Source: Bacillus sp. Xin1 (GTDB lineage: Bacteria > Bacillota > Bacilli > Bacillales > Bacillaceae_G). From it: a stretch of 64,000 nucleotides of DNA. The DNA is taken from contig NZ_JABUAE010000023.1 in NCBI RefSeq assembly GCF_013314535.1, positions 1-64,000 of the forward strand. The letters are read 5' to 3'. This document shows, piece after piece, positions 20,144 to 31,401 of this stretch; positions within the stretch are counted from its first letter, which is position 1; each line of letters starts with the position of its first letter. A program made the translations under genes and the position numbers. Below the pieces are notes generated by a model. The model was not told the DNA's origin. It was given only the letters and a program-made list of their open reading frames with translations, and made no database searches.

Positions 20144-20506
20144 ATGAGTCAAGATATTGAAAACCAAATTAATCAATTAAACCAAAAGTTACGAAGTGTA
20201 TTCGAAGAACAAGACCGAAATCAATCTGCGATTCACACTCAGGAGCAAGCGGAAGCAGATTTTCACGAATGGAAAAGTCGGAGTAATCGTTTATTTAACC
20301 GTATTCTAGAAACTTGGCATGGCGATAGAGAATTATCTCATTTTTTTATGAATATGCGTCAAGAAGCAGGACACATTGAGCGAAAACTTACATTCGAATT
20401 GGAAAACCAAAAAGAAAAGTTGCTTAAAGAAAGACGAGACCTTAGTGATTTAGAAAACGACCTTTCCTATCAGCAACAACAACTAGCAAGGGAGGTCAAT
20501 GCATGA
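20144..20506 (+). CDS. LXG-associated helical partner 2 (DUF3958-like, Lap2 type)
   Basis: 120 aa, strongly predicted coiled-coil/helical, rich in Glu, Gln and Arg, with a tryptophan-containing centre (ILETWHGDRELSHFF) and a long C-terminal coil. Length and position directly before an LXG toxin match the DUF3958 family. ATG 20144 is preferred to 20141 for spacing to AGGAGG. Its stop overlaps the toxin start by 4 bases (ATGA), tying their translation. Confidence 0.75.
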   Translation: MSQDIENQINQLNQKLRSVFEEQDRNQSAIHTQEQAEADFHEWKSRSNRLFNRILETWHGDRELSHFFMNMRQEAGHIERKLTFELENQKEKLLKERRDLSDLENDLSYQQQQLAREVNA

Positions 20507-22209
20507 GTTTAAATATGTATTTGGGAGAAGTACGAAACCAAACTCAAAGCATGAATGCTGTATGTACCGCTACCATTCAAGGTATGGAACAAGCCATTCA
20601 TTCGATTGACGCTTTTGCAATTGATACTGTTTTACAAGGGCAAACTTATGACAGTGCAAAAGCATTTTTTGTACAAACCTTTCGCCCTTTAGCACAAGGG
20701 ATCATTTACTTATGTGAAGAATTAATCGTTCAGAATGATGCCTTTCCAAGTCAATTTGAATCAAAGGTAGCTTCCACAGATGTAGTCGAACAAGAAATAT
20801 TAGAACAAATTCGAGAAATTGACCGGATGAAGGCAAGTATGGAAGCCATCACTCAAACTATGCCAATTCCAGGTATGGATGCTATGGCGAATCTTTTCAC
20901 TGCGATGAGAAAAAAACTGCAAGAAAAGTTAGATCACCTGTATGAGTTTAATCAAACATCTAGTGATAATTATAGTACAGCAATTCAATTAGCTGCTAGT
21001 ATCGCTACAGGTCTTGCAGAAGTCCAAAGTGGGAAAGGTTTTAGTCCTGCAAGTGGTACATTCAGTACGAAGGACTTAAATATGGAGTGGACAACTTCTA
21101 TTCAAGCGATTGGAGAAGAGAGGGCACGTCAGGCTGAAAACCATCTAAAGAGTAGTTCAATTGAAGACGGGGCAATGTGTGGTAAGTTACCTGAAAAATC
21201 TACTTTCCGAAAAGTTGTAGATGGCACTATAGAAGGTGCAGGAGAAGCAATTGGAGACACCATAGAAGGATTTAAAGCGCTTGGTAAACGGGAAACGTGG
21301 GAAAACATGGGGAATGCTGCGTTGCATCCTATTGATACCCTTAGTACTATGTATAATGTAGTGTCAGATTCATTTATTAATGATGTAATAAATGGAGATG
21401 CTGAAAGCCGTGCGAAATGGGGAAGTTATGCTTTAACACAAGTTGCATTAGGTGTTATTGGAGATAAAGGACTAAGTAAAGCAAGTAAATTGGGTAAGGT
21501 GGCAACTAAAAAAGCAAAAGAGAAAATTCCAGAAGTTATTTCTCATACTATTGGTAATTTACAAATGGGGGATCGCTTTGCTTTTGCAGGTATGGGTTCT
21601 ATGAGAATTGAAATACCTACAATTAAAGATTACTTTGTGAAAACTACGGTTAAGGAAAATACTAGATCAATCGATGGTTTTACTACAAGTAATGATGTTG
21701 ATAAAATTGTTAGTGAAGTAAATATTGAAAAAGCGGAAAATATTATAGCTCAAAGGGTTAAAGGATTAGATTTAGTAGAACATCCTATTCCGTATAAACA
21801 ATTAACTGCAAAAAAAATGAAAAATTTGAAATTAAAAATTGAGAATAGAACCATTACAAAAGAGGAATATGAATCTTATATTTGGAATAAAAAATTTAGT
21901 GTTAGAAGACGTAAAGGGGTAGATGAATTCTGGAATCAAGAACAAGAAAGAATATTGAATGGAGAAACTCCTTCAAGGAATTGGACTGAGGAACAAATAC
22001 AAGATATTTTAAATAACAAAAAAGCAAAATTTAATGGAGAGACTTTACAAGGACATCATACATATAGTGCTGCAAAATATCCTCATTTGGCAGATAAAGG
22101 AGAGGTTATATTTCCTTTAACACATAGAGAACATTTTTATGGATGGCATGGGAGAAATTATAAAACAAGTTTACCAGGAAAGCCTATTAACGACATAGTA
22201 GACTTTTAA
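20503..22209 (+). CDS. LXG-domain toxin with GHH/HNH nuclease-like C-terminus
   Basis: 568 aa polymorphic toxin. Residues 1 to about 200 form the helical LXG export domain; residues about 245-330 form a Gly/Ala-rich pre-toxin linker with HPIDTLSTMYN; the last ~130 residues carry GETLQGHHTYSAAKYPHLAD near 512-530 and LTHREHFYGWHG near 541-550. The double His after Gly and the later His residues fit the GHH branch of the HNH/Endonuclease VII superfamily, so a DNase (or other nuclease) acting in rival cells is likely. Coupled to the partner gene upstream; followed 19 bases later by a candidate immunity gene. The C-terminal third is more AT-rich than the LXG part, as usual for swapped tips. Confidence 0.88.
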   Translation: MSLNMYLGEVRNQTQSMNAVCTATIQGMEQAIHSIDAFAIDTVLQGQTYDSAKAFFVQTFRPLAQGIIYLCEELIVQNDAFPSQFESKVASTDVVEQEILEQIREIDRMKASMEAITQTMPIPGMDAMANLFTAMRKKLQEKLDHLYEFNQTSSDNYSTAIQLAASIATGLAEVQSGKGFSPASGTFSTKDLNMEWTTSIQAIGEERARQAENHLKSSSIEDGAMCGKLPEKSTFRKVVDGTIEGAGEAIGDTIEGFKALGKRETWENMGNAALHPIDTLSTMYNVVSDSFINDVINGDAESRAKWGSYALTQVALGVIGDKGLSKASKLGKVATKKAKEKIPEVISHTIGNLQMGDRFAFAGMGSMRIEIPTIKDYFVKTTVKENTRSIDGFTTSNDVDKIVSEVNIEKAENIIAQRVKGLDLVEHPIPYKQLTAKKMKNLKLKIENRTITKEEYESYIWNKKFSVRRRKGVDEFWNQEQERILNGETPSRNWTEEQIQDILNNKKAKFNGETLQGHHTYSAAKYPHLADKGEVIFPLTHREHFYGWHGRNYKTSLPGKPINDIVDF

Positions 22210-22228
22210 ATATTAGGAGGTTTTGATA

Positions 22229-22558
22229 ATGGTTTCAATTAAATTAGTAGTGGAAAGTGATGAAAATACTAATAAGTATATTCCTATATTAAGGAAAGTT
22301 ACTTCTAAACCAATTAGTGAAATAAAAAAGAGTATTGAAACAAAAGAGCCATTGATGATAAAAGAAAGTTATGATATTGATGGTTTGATTTCTTTAGAAA
22401 GTACAGCAGAAAAGTTAATGTCAATGGGAGCAATGTTAACAATTTATCAACATAATAGAATAGTATCATTAGAAATGATAAAAAATTTAATTGAAAGAAA
22501 TAAAGAAATCGAAAAAGATATAGAAGAATTGGATGACTTAATGTTTGGTGATGAATAG
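22229..22558 (+). CDS. Candidate immunity protein with L7/L12-C-terminal-domain-like pattern
   Basis: 109 aa, AT-rich, starting at ATG 22229 after a perfect AGGAGG. It lies directly behind the nuclease toxin, the standard immunity slot. Residues about 15-75 read YIPILRKVTSKPISEIKKSI, then LESTAEKLMSMGAMLTIY, closely resembling the helix-helix-strand plan of the ribosomal L7/L12 C-terminal domain (IKVVRELTGLGLKEAK, then a helix and a GA-VELK strand). A long charged helix follows and ends acidic. I infer cognate immunity; the fold link is from pattern only. Confidence 0.65.
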   Translation: MVSIKLVVESDENTNKYIPILRKVTSKPISEIKKSIETKEPLMIKESYDIDGLISLESTAEKLMSMGAMLTIYQHNRIVSLEMIKNLIERNKEIEKDIEELDDLMFGDE

Positions 22559-22579
22559 AAAATTACTTTCATATTAGCA

Positions 22580-22626
22580 TATTTCATAAAGGTGGATGGG
22601 GTAAAGGGTGATTGGTCTTATAGCTC
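22580..22626 (+). pseudogene. Short toxin C-terminal remnant
   Basis: A short frame reads FHKGGWGKGDWSYSS and stops at 22624-22626, between two immunity genes. It has no start. The Gly/Trp-rich end looks like the last residues of a former nuclease-type toxin tip whose immunity gene (the SUKH gene next door) survived. Confidence 0.3.
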
Positions 22627-22648
22627 CTAAAGGTAGGTAAAGAATAAA

Positions 22649-23119
22649 ATGAAGATTAAAAATGGTAGTGAACTTCAACCACCAGATGATGAATTAATTC
22701 AATCATTTGAGGATTATTGTGAAATAAAATTACCAGCTGCTTTTATAGATTTTTTGAAAAAGTATAATGGCTCTATTCCTATTACTAATGTTTTTTCACA
22801 TAAAAAAAATGAACTTCTAATTGAACGTTTCCTATGTTTGTTGGATACCCCAGAAGATGGTGATGAAAATGGTTGGTATAATATAGAGGTTGTATTATCT
22901 GATATTGATACTCGTTTAACGGATGATGAAGATTTAACAGGAGTAAATGTTATTCCGTTTGCTGCTTTATTCGCAGGTGATTTTCTTTGTTTAGATTTTA
23001 GAGAAAAAGAAATACCATCTGTTGTAGTATGGTATCATGAAGAATCAGAAGAGTTGAATCCGGTAACTAGTGAAGTTGTAGATAATTTTAGTGATTTTTT
23101 AGGTATGTTAAAAGAATAA
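22649..23119 (+). CDS. SMI1/KNR4 (SUKH) family immunity protein
   Basis: 156 aa. The opening ELQPPDDELIQSFEDYCEIKLPAAFIDFLKKYNGS is the classic SUKH start (a helix with a hydrophobic Leu-Pro, then YNG), and the later GDFLCLDFRE and VVVWYHE strands complete the domain. SUKH proteins serve widely as immunity proteins for nuclease toxins. RBS AAAGGTAGG. It follows a toxin remnant, so it is probably an orphan immunity gene kept to resist kin toxins. Confidence 0.88.
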   Translation: MKIKNGSELQPPDDELIQSFEDYCEIKLPAAFIDFLKKYNGSIPITNVFSHKKNELLIERFLCLLDTPEDGDENGWYNIEVVLSDIDTRLTDDEDLTGVNVIPFAALFAGDFLCLDFREKEIPSVVVWYHEESEELNPVTSEVVDNFSDFLGMLKE

Positions 23120-23201
23120 TATAAGAAAAGTAATTAAATTTTTATTTATAAGTTCGAATTGGTATTAAAGCTTTTCGGTTTTTAGTATTTTAATTAGAAA
23201 A

Positions 23202-23236
23202 AGAAGACTAGTATTTAATTGTTAGTCTTCTTTTGT
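23202..23236 (+). terminator. Terminator of the toxin/immunity cluster
   Basis: AGAAGACTA pairs with TTAGTCTTCT, followed by TTTTGTTTGTTTTTT. It lies between the SUKH gene and the convergent recombinase gene. Confidence 0.7.
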
Positions 23237-23274
23237 TTGTTTTTTAATAGACTGATATTTTATTTTAAAAGGAA

Positions 23275-23847
23275 TTAAATAAGGAATGTATCAAGGACAT
23301 TATCTTTCTCTTCTTTATTGATTCCAATGTATTTAAGTGTAATTTGTGGTGTGCTGTGATTGAGTATGTCTTGCAACATAGCGACATCTTTTGTTTGTTT
23401 ATAGAACCAATAGCCAAAAGTTTTACGCATAGTGTGGGTTCCAATGGATTCTATACCGGCAAAATCTCCGGCTTTTTGCAATTGTCGATAAGCCTGGATC
23501 TTACTAATGGGTTGATCTCCTTTTCGGGAAGGGAATAACCAGGTATTTTCTAGGGTTTGGGCATACGAATAGACTTCATCAAAAATAGAAGTAAGATTAA
23601 TCATGCGTTCTTTCTTCGTTTTCCCTTCTTTGATTTTGAATTCTTTTCTTTTTTTTCGTTTTAACTTTAATATAGTTTGTGTTTCGATTTGGAGTAGATC
23701 GCTGACACGTAATCCTGTATTGATTCCAATTAGAAATAGAATATAATCTCGTTCTGAACAGTGGCGTTTTAGGGCCCATTTCATATTTTCGATTTGTTCT
23801 TTGCCTCGAATGGGTTGGACATCAATGAGATGTGGTTTCTTGTTCAT
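23275..23847 (-). CDS. Small tyrosine recombinase/integrase (YoeC-like)
   Basis: 190 aa, comprising only the catalytic domain. All active-site residues of the family are present: Arg47 in NTGLRVSDL, a Lys near 76-79, His138 and Arg141 in HTMRKTFG, His164 in ILNHS and the nucleophile Tyr173 in LKYIG. The usual N-terminal core-binding domain is reduced to about 20 residues. It marks the edge of the toxin island and may belong to an old integrative element or act on a local site; inverted repeats lie just upstream. Confidence 0.9.
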   Translation of the reverse strand: MNKKPHLIDVQPIRGKEQIENMKWALKRHCSERDYILFLIGINTGLRVSDLLQIETQTILKLKRKKRKEFKIKEGKTKKERMINLTSIFDEVYSYAQTLENTWLFPSRKGDQPISKIQAYRQLQKAGDFAGIESIGTHTMRKTFGYWFYKQTKDVAMLQDILNHSTPQITLKYIGINKEEKDNVLDTFLI

Positions 23848-23877
23848 GGATTTTGACCTCTTTGTTTATAGTGTTTT

Positions 23878-23980
23878 GAATGTATACTTTTGTTATGTAT
23901 GTTGAGGATATCAAGAGATTTGGTATGAAGTCAATGATTAAGGGGATTTGAATGTAAACTAATATGCAAAAGTTTACATT
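23878..23980. repeat. Inverted/direct repeats upstream of the recombinase gene
   Basis: AATGTAAACT (23951-23960) and AGTTTACATT (23971-23980) form a perfect 10-bp inverted repeat with a 10-bp centre. GAATGTATAC at 23878-23887 is a close direct copy. Such arms could be recombinase core sites or an operator for the recombinase gene, 30-130 bases upstream of its start. Confidence 0.45.
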
Positions 23981-24131
23981 AGAAAAAGGAGAATAATCTC
24001 GAATTATTAGATCAATTTTTGATAATTATATAAGTGGAAAGTTTTTCAATCTGTTTCTCGTATCATTTCTGTATTCGTTATTCGTTATAAAACCCGTGTT
24101 TCATAATCGATGTTATATGGATATTACAAAG
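23981..24131. other. Non-coding stretch
   Basis: AT-rich sequence between the recombinase upstream region and a bcr1-like repeat. I see no gene, promoter or hairpin that I can support. Confidence 0.4.
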
Positions 24132-24214
24132 TTTATCCCGTAAAAGCCCGATTGGTGAGGGTTAATAATCAGTGGGGATGAAGAAAGTCCCTGCTGATTA
24201 AAGTTTCACGTTAT
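24132..24214 (+). repeat. bcr1-like dispersed repeat, copy 2
   Basis: An 83-base shortened copy beginning TTTATCCCG and ending GTTTCACGTTAT, with the internal AATCAGTGGGGATG...CCCTGCTGATT hairpin that copy 1 also shows. The middle CTCCCACCTC region is missing. Confidence 0.5.
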
Positions 24215-24239
24215 TAGTGATTTCATTTTCAATAATTAG

Positions 24240-24268
24240 AAAAAGCAACTAAATCTAGTTGCTTTTTT
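24240..24268 (-). terminator. Terminator of the SPFH-RHH operon
   Basis: AAAAGCAACTA pairs with TAGTTGCTTTT; T runs are present on both strands. It lies 29 bases past the stop of the small ribbon-helix-helix gene on the minus strand. Confidence 0.8.
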
Positions 24269-24296
24269 GTGGAGAAGAGAACGACTTAACATAAAT

Positions 24297-24461
24297 TTAA
24301 GACTCTTTCTCTTTTTTTAGTTTCCCTTTTTGTTTCGCCATTTCTCGAAGTAAATACTCGATGTGAGCGTTAACACTGCGGAATTCATCATTCGCCCATT
24401 TTTCAATGACTGCGTGTAATTCAGGGTCGATACGTAATGGAAAACTTTTCTTTTTCGCCAT
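24297..24461 (-). CDS. Ribbon-helix-helix (Arc-type) small protein, 54 aa
   Basis: Translation gives MAKKKSFPLRIDPELHAVIE, then a KWANDEFRSVNAHIEYLLRE helix pair and a lysine-rich tail. The strand FPLRID followed by two helices with a conserved Ser-Val-Asn turn is the ribbon-helix-helix DNA-binding fold seen in Arc/MetJ repressors. It starts 14 bases after the SPFH stop codon on the same strand and shares its terminator, so it forms an operon with it. It may be an autoregulator of that operon. No toxin partner is visible. Confidence 0.85.
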   Translation of the reverse strand: MAKKKSFPLRIDPELHAVIEKWANDEFRSVNAHIEYLLREMAKQKGKLKKEKES

Positions 24462-24475
24462 ATTACCTACAACCT

Positions 24476-25321
24476 TTAATATAGACTTCCTGTATTAATC
24501 ACTGGCTGTGCGCCTTTATCTGAAACGATGGCAACCAATAAGTTGTTAACCATGTTCGCTTTACGCTCGTCATCTAAATCAAGTATGCCTTCTTCATCTA
24601 ATTTTTGAATAGAATCTTTGGCCATTTGAACAGCGCCTTCAACAATCTCTTTTCGTGCAGCTAACACGGCTTTTGCTTGTTGACGTTGAAGCATTGCATG
24701 AGCAATTTCTGTCGCATAAGCTAAATGTGTTAAGCGTGTTTCTAGTACTTCGACACCAGCAATTTCTAATCGTGCTTCTAATTCACGTTTTAATTCCTCA
24801 GAGATTTCTTCAGCATTTCCGCGTAGTGTGATACAAGTGTCATCTTGAAAATTATCATACGGATATTTCGTTGCAACGTGACGAATTGCTGTCTCACTTT
24901 GAATCTCTACAAATTCATCATAATGTTCGACACCGAAAATTGCTTTTGCTGAATCAACAACTTTATAAACAACAACAGCCGCAATTTCAATCGGATTTCC
25001 ATCGACATCATTCACCTTTAATTTTTTACTATTAAAGTTTTCTACGCGAAGGGAAACAGTTTGACGAAGTGATAAAGGAACCGTTAAATATAAACCATTT
25101 TCACGAATTGTCCCTAAATAATTACCGAAAAATGTAATAACTTTCGCTTGGTTTGGTTGAACAATTCCAATACCAGTAGCAAGAATTGCAGCTAAAATAA
25201 TACAAAGTGCGGCTACTATAAATATTTCTTGTACGAGGAAAAATACACCAATACCAGCTAAGAGTAAAATTCCGATAATGCCTAGAAAGCCATTTACATA
25301 AAATACTTGTTTTTCTTTCAT
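24476..25321 (-). CDS. SPFH/Band 7 (stomatin/prohibitin-like) membrane protein
   Basis: 281 aa. Two adjacent hydrophobic segments near the N-terminus (residues about 8-50) are followed by an SPFH domain opening [20 protein letters not shown] and a helical tail with Gln/Ala/Glu repeats. SPFH proteins scaffold membrane microdomains and proteases. ATG 25321 follows AAGGAGG; the longer frame from 25357 has no ribosome binding site. Operon with the small DNA-binding protein downstream. Confidence 0.92.
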   Translation of the reverse strand: MKEKQVFYVNGFLGIIGILLLAGIGVFFLVQEIFIVAALCIILAAILATGIGIVQPNQAKVITFFGNYLGTIRENGLYLTVPLSLRQTVSLRVENFNSKKLKVNDVDGNPIEIAAVVVYKVVDSAKAIFGVEHYDEFVEIQSETAIRHVATKYPYDNFQDDTCITLRGNAEEISEELKRELEARLEIAGVEVLETRLTHLAYATEIAHAMLQRQQAKAVLAARKEIVEGAVQMAKDSIQKLDEEGILDLDDERKANMVNNLLVAIVSDKGAQPVINTGSLY

Positions 25322-25337
25322 ATGAATCGCCTCCTTC

Positions 25338-25367
25338 TGATATAAAAATGATATCACTTTTATATCA
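25338..25367 (-). promoter_or_regulatory. Operator-like TGATAT repeats before the SPFH gene
   Basis: TGATATA (25338-25344), TGATATC (25349-25355) and inverted TATATCA (25361-25367) occur within 30 bases just upstream of the SPFH ribosome binding site, overlapping where a -10 element would lie. They could bind the RHH protein encoded in the same operon, whose family uses short symmetric half-sites. Confidence 0.4.
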
Positions 25368-25379
25368 TGAAATGCAAGG

Positions 25380-25569
25380 GGGAAAAACCTAATTTTCTGA
25401 AAAAAAAAAGCTGGTAAAGCCTAAAAATAAGTAAATTTAGAGCAAGAGCAAGAATTATTCAAACGTAAGGGAAATAAAGGATAAAAAATACGCTCTTTTT
25501 TATGAAAATATTTTGGGGAAAATAAAATGAATAGGGAACGTTAGTTCTGTTTCGTGGTAAAATAAAGAA
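25380..25569. other. Gap between SPFH gene and DUF2892 gene
   Basis: Purine-rich intergenic DNA with A/T tracts. No open frame with a ribosome binding site was seen. It should hold the SPFH promoter on the minus strand. Confidence 0.4.
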
Positions 25570-25599
25570 GACTTAGCCGCCCACTGCAGCAGCTAAGTC
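25570..25599 (-). terminator. Terminator of the DUF2892 gene
   Basis: GACTTAGC and GCTAAGTC form a hairpin; on the minus strand it is followed by TTCTTTATTTT. It lies about 35 bases past the stop codon of the membrane protein gene. Confidence 0.7.
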
Positions 25600-25632
25600 C
25601 CTTTGAGAGCATCTTGCATCGTGACAAATGAT

Positions 25633-26013
25633 TCAAAGCGGTTTCGTCAGGATTGCTTCTGCAATCGCTGACTCAATCTCTTTGTCAGAAGCATCATAAC
25701 TTCCTTGTGACTTTTTGGTGTCAGTACTGGAAGTGTGACTTACTTCTTCTTGTTTAGCATGTCCTTTTTTATTTAAATCCATGCTAGGTATTTTAAAATC
25801 ACTCATGTTCATGTGTTTTCCGAATTTACATGCTTCCGTAATAGGGCAGAAACGAATAATTCCCTCTGCAACTTTCATTGCACCAATCCACAGTAAAACT
25901 TTTGACCAAGTGCACCACGGTTTACGTGTGAGTTTCGCTGTGCTACAACTTAGGACGACCAAACCGATTGTGATTCGGATTAGAGCATTCATTATGCCGA
26001 TGTTTTGCTTCAT
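25633..26013 (-). CDS. DUF2892 (YgaP-type) membrane protein
   Basis: 126 aa. The first ~60 residues are two hydrophobic helices with MKQNIGIMNALIRITIG and WIGAMKVAEGIIRFCPITE, the typical DUF2892 pattern, followed by a hydrophilic Ser/Lys/Glu-rich tail of about 60 residues. In related proteins this domain anchors rhodanese enzymes, but none is fused here. ATG 26013 matches the family start; an upstream GTG at 26025 is too close to the AAGGAG site. Confidence 0.85.
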   Translation of the reverse strand: MKQNIGIMNALIRITIGLVVLSCSTAKLTRKPWCTWSKVLLWIGAMKVAEGIIRFCPITEACKFGKHMNMSDFKIPSMDLNKKGHAKQEEVSHTSSTDTKKSQGSYDASDKEIESAIAEAILTKPL

Positions 26014-26179
26014 CAAAGAAAACACTCCTTCTTCATGAGCTTAGAAATAGAAAACGCTATTTCAGTTGTTATTATTCCGCGTAAGTTTCACGATATGTAA
26101 TCCAACATTTGACGGTGAAAAAGATGTTGGATTGGGCGTGTGTATAGGTGTCTTTTTTTGTTATAATGTAAGAATGCAT

Positions 26180-26372
26180 AAAAGGAAGTTTAAAAAGTCC
26201 GGTCAAGATAACCTTCGCATTTCTTCGTTGCTTTGCCAGTCCGGTACTCATGTAGTAAAAGCTACACTCCGTATCCTCCTGGCTGTAGCGCCTCGAACTG
26301 CTCGGTTCTCTAGATCCTCCTTTTTAAACGTGTATAGTAAAAGGAAGTTTAAAAAGTGTGGTCAAAATAACC
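26180..26372. repeat. Repeat-flanked structured element upstream of pcrB (MITE-like)
   Basis: Two near-identical 34-base direct repeats (26180-26213 and 26339-26372, both opening AAAAGGAAGTTTAAAAAG) flank a GC-richer 125-base core. The core ends in CTTTTTAAAC at 26320-26329, the inverse of GTTTAAAAAG at 26188, so the inner unit (26188-26329) has inverted ends. GC content and hairpins (GTAGTAAAAGCTAC) differ sharply from the surroundings. No open frame is present. It looks like a small non-autonomous mobile or structured RNA element. Confidence 0.5.
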
Positions 26373-26424
26373 GCTTTTTTGAAAAAGCATATAAAGATGA
26401 TTAGATAAAAGAAAGGGTGTTTTC

Positions 26425-27114
26425 ATGTACGATATTTCACAGTGGAAACATGTATTTAAGCTTGATCCAAATAAAGAATTAAGTGATGAACATTTAGAAA
26501 TGATTTGTGAGTCTGGAACGGACGCAGTAATTGTAGGCGGAAGTGATGGAGTAACGATAGATAATGTATTACATATGCTAGTAAGCATTCGTAGGTATGC
26601 AGTTCCTTGCGTGTTAGAGGTTTCTGACATTGAAGCACTTACACCAGGGTTTGATTTTTACTACATCCCAAGTGTTTTAAATAGCCGCAAAGTAGAATGG
26701 GTAACGGGGATTCACCATGAGGCATTGAAAGAATTTGGGGATATTATGAACTGGGATGAAATTTTCATGGAAGGATATTGTGTTTTAAATCCAAAAGCGA
26801 AGGTAGCTCAGCTTACAGAAGCGAAATGTGATTTAACAGAAGATGATGTGATTGCATATGCACGTATGGCAGACAAGCTTCTGAACTTGCCGATTTTCTA
26901 TTTAGAATATAGCGGCACTTATGGAGATATTGAACTTGTTAAAAATGTAAAGGCAGAATTACAACAAGCAAAACTATATTACGGCGGCGGAATTTCAAGT
27001 GCGAAAGAGGCAAAAGAAATGGCGCAGTGCGCTGATACAGTTGTTGTAGGAAATGTAATTTATGATGATATAAAAGCGGCGTTACAAACAGTAAAAGCTG
27101 TAAAAGGAGAGTAG
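26425..27114 (+). CDS. pcrB: Heptaprenylglyceryl phosphate synthase
   Basis: PcrB, 229 aa, is a TIM-barrel prenyltransferase that joins heptaprenyl diphosphate to sn-glycerol-1-phosphate in Bacillales. Seen: [16 protein letters not shown] near residue 33, the [10 protein letters not shown] segment near residue 157 and [13 protein letters not shown] near residue 185 (phosphate binding). RBS AAAGGGTG. It sits immediately before pcrA, the conserved order in Bacillus. Confidence 0.96.
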   Translation: MYDISQWKHVFKLDPNKELSDEHLEMICESGTDAVIVGGSDGVTIDNVLHMLVSIRRYAVPCVLEVSDIEALTPGFDFYYIPSVLNSRKVEWVTGIHHEALKEFGDIMNWDEIFMEGYCVLNPKAKVAQLTEAKCDLTEDDVIAYARMADKLLNLPIFYLEYSGTYGDIELVKNVKAELQQAKLYYGGGISSAKEAKEMAQCADTVVVGNVIYDDIKAALQTVKAVKGE

Positions 27115-31385
<4,271 letters not shown>

Positions 31386-31401
31386 GAGGTGCAAACTTAC
31401 C

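Noticed and set aside
25781-26038. 85-aa plus-strand frame opposite the DUF2892 gene
   Set aside because: It is the antisense shadow of a well-supported membrane protein gene with a family match.
26066-26404. 112-aa plus-strand frame through the repeat upstream of pcrB
   Set aside because: It translates the direct-repeat arms and GC-rich core, gives repetitive Lys/Phe/Ser text, and lacks a ribosome binding site.
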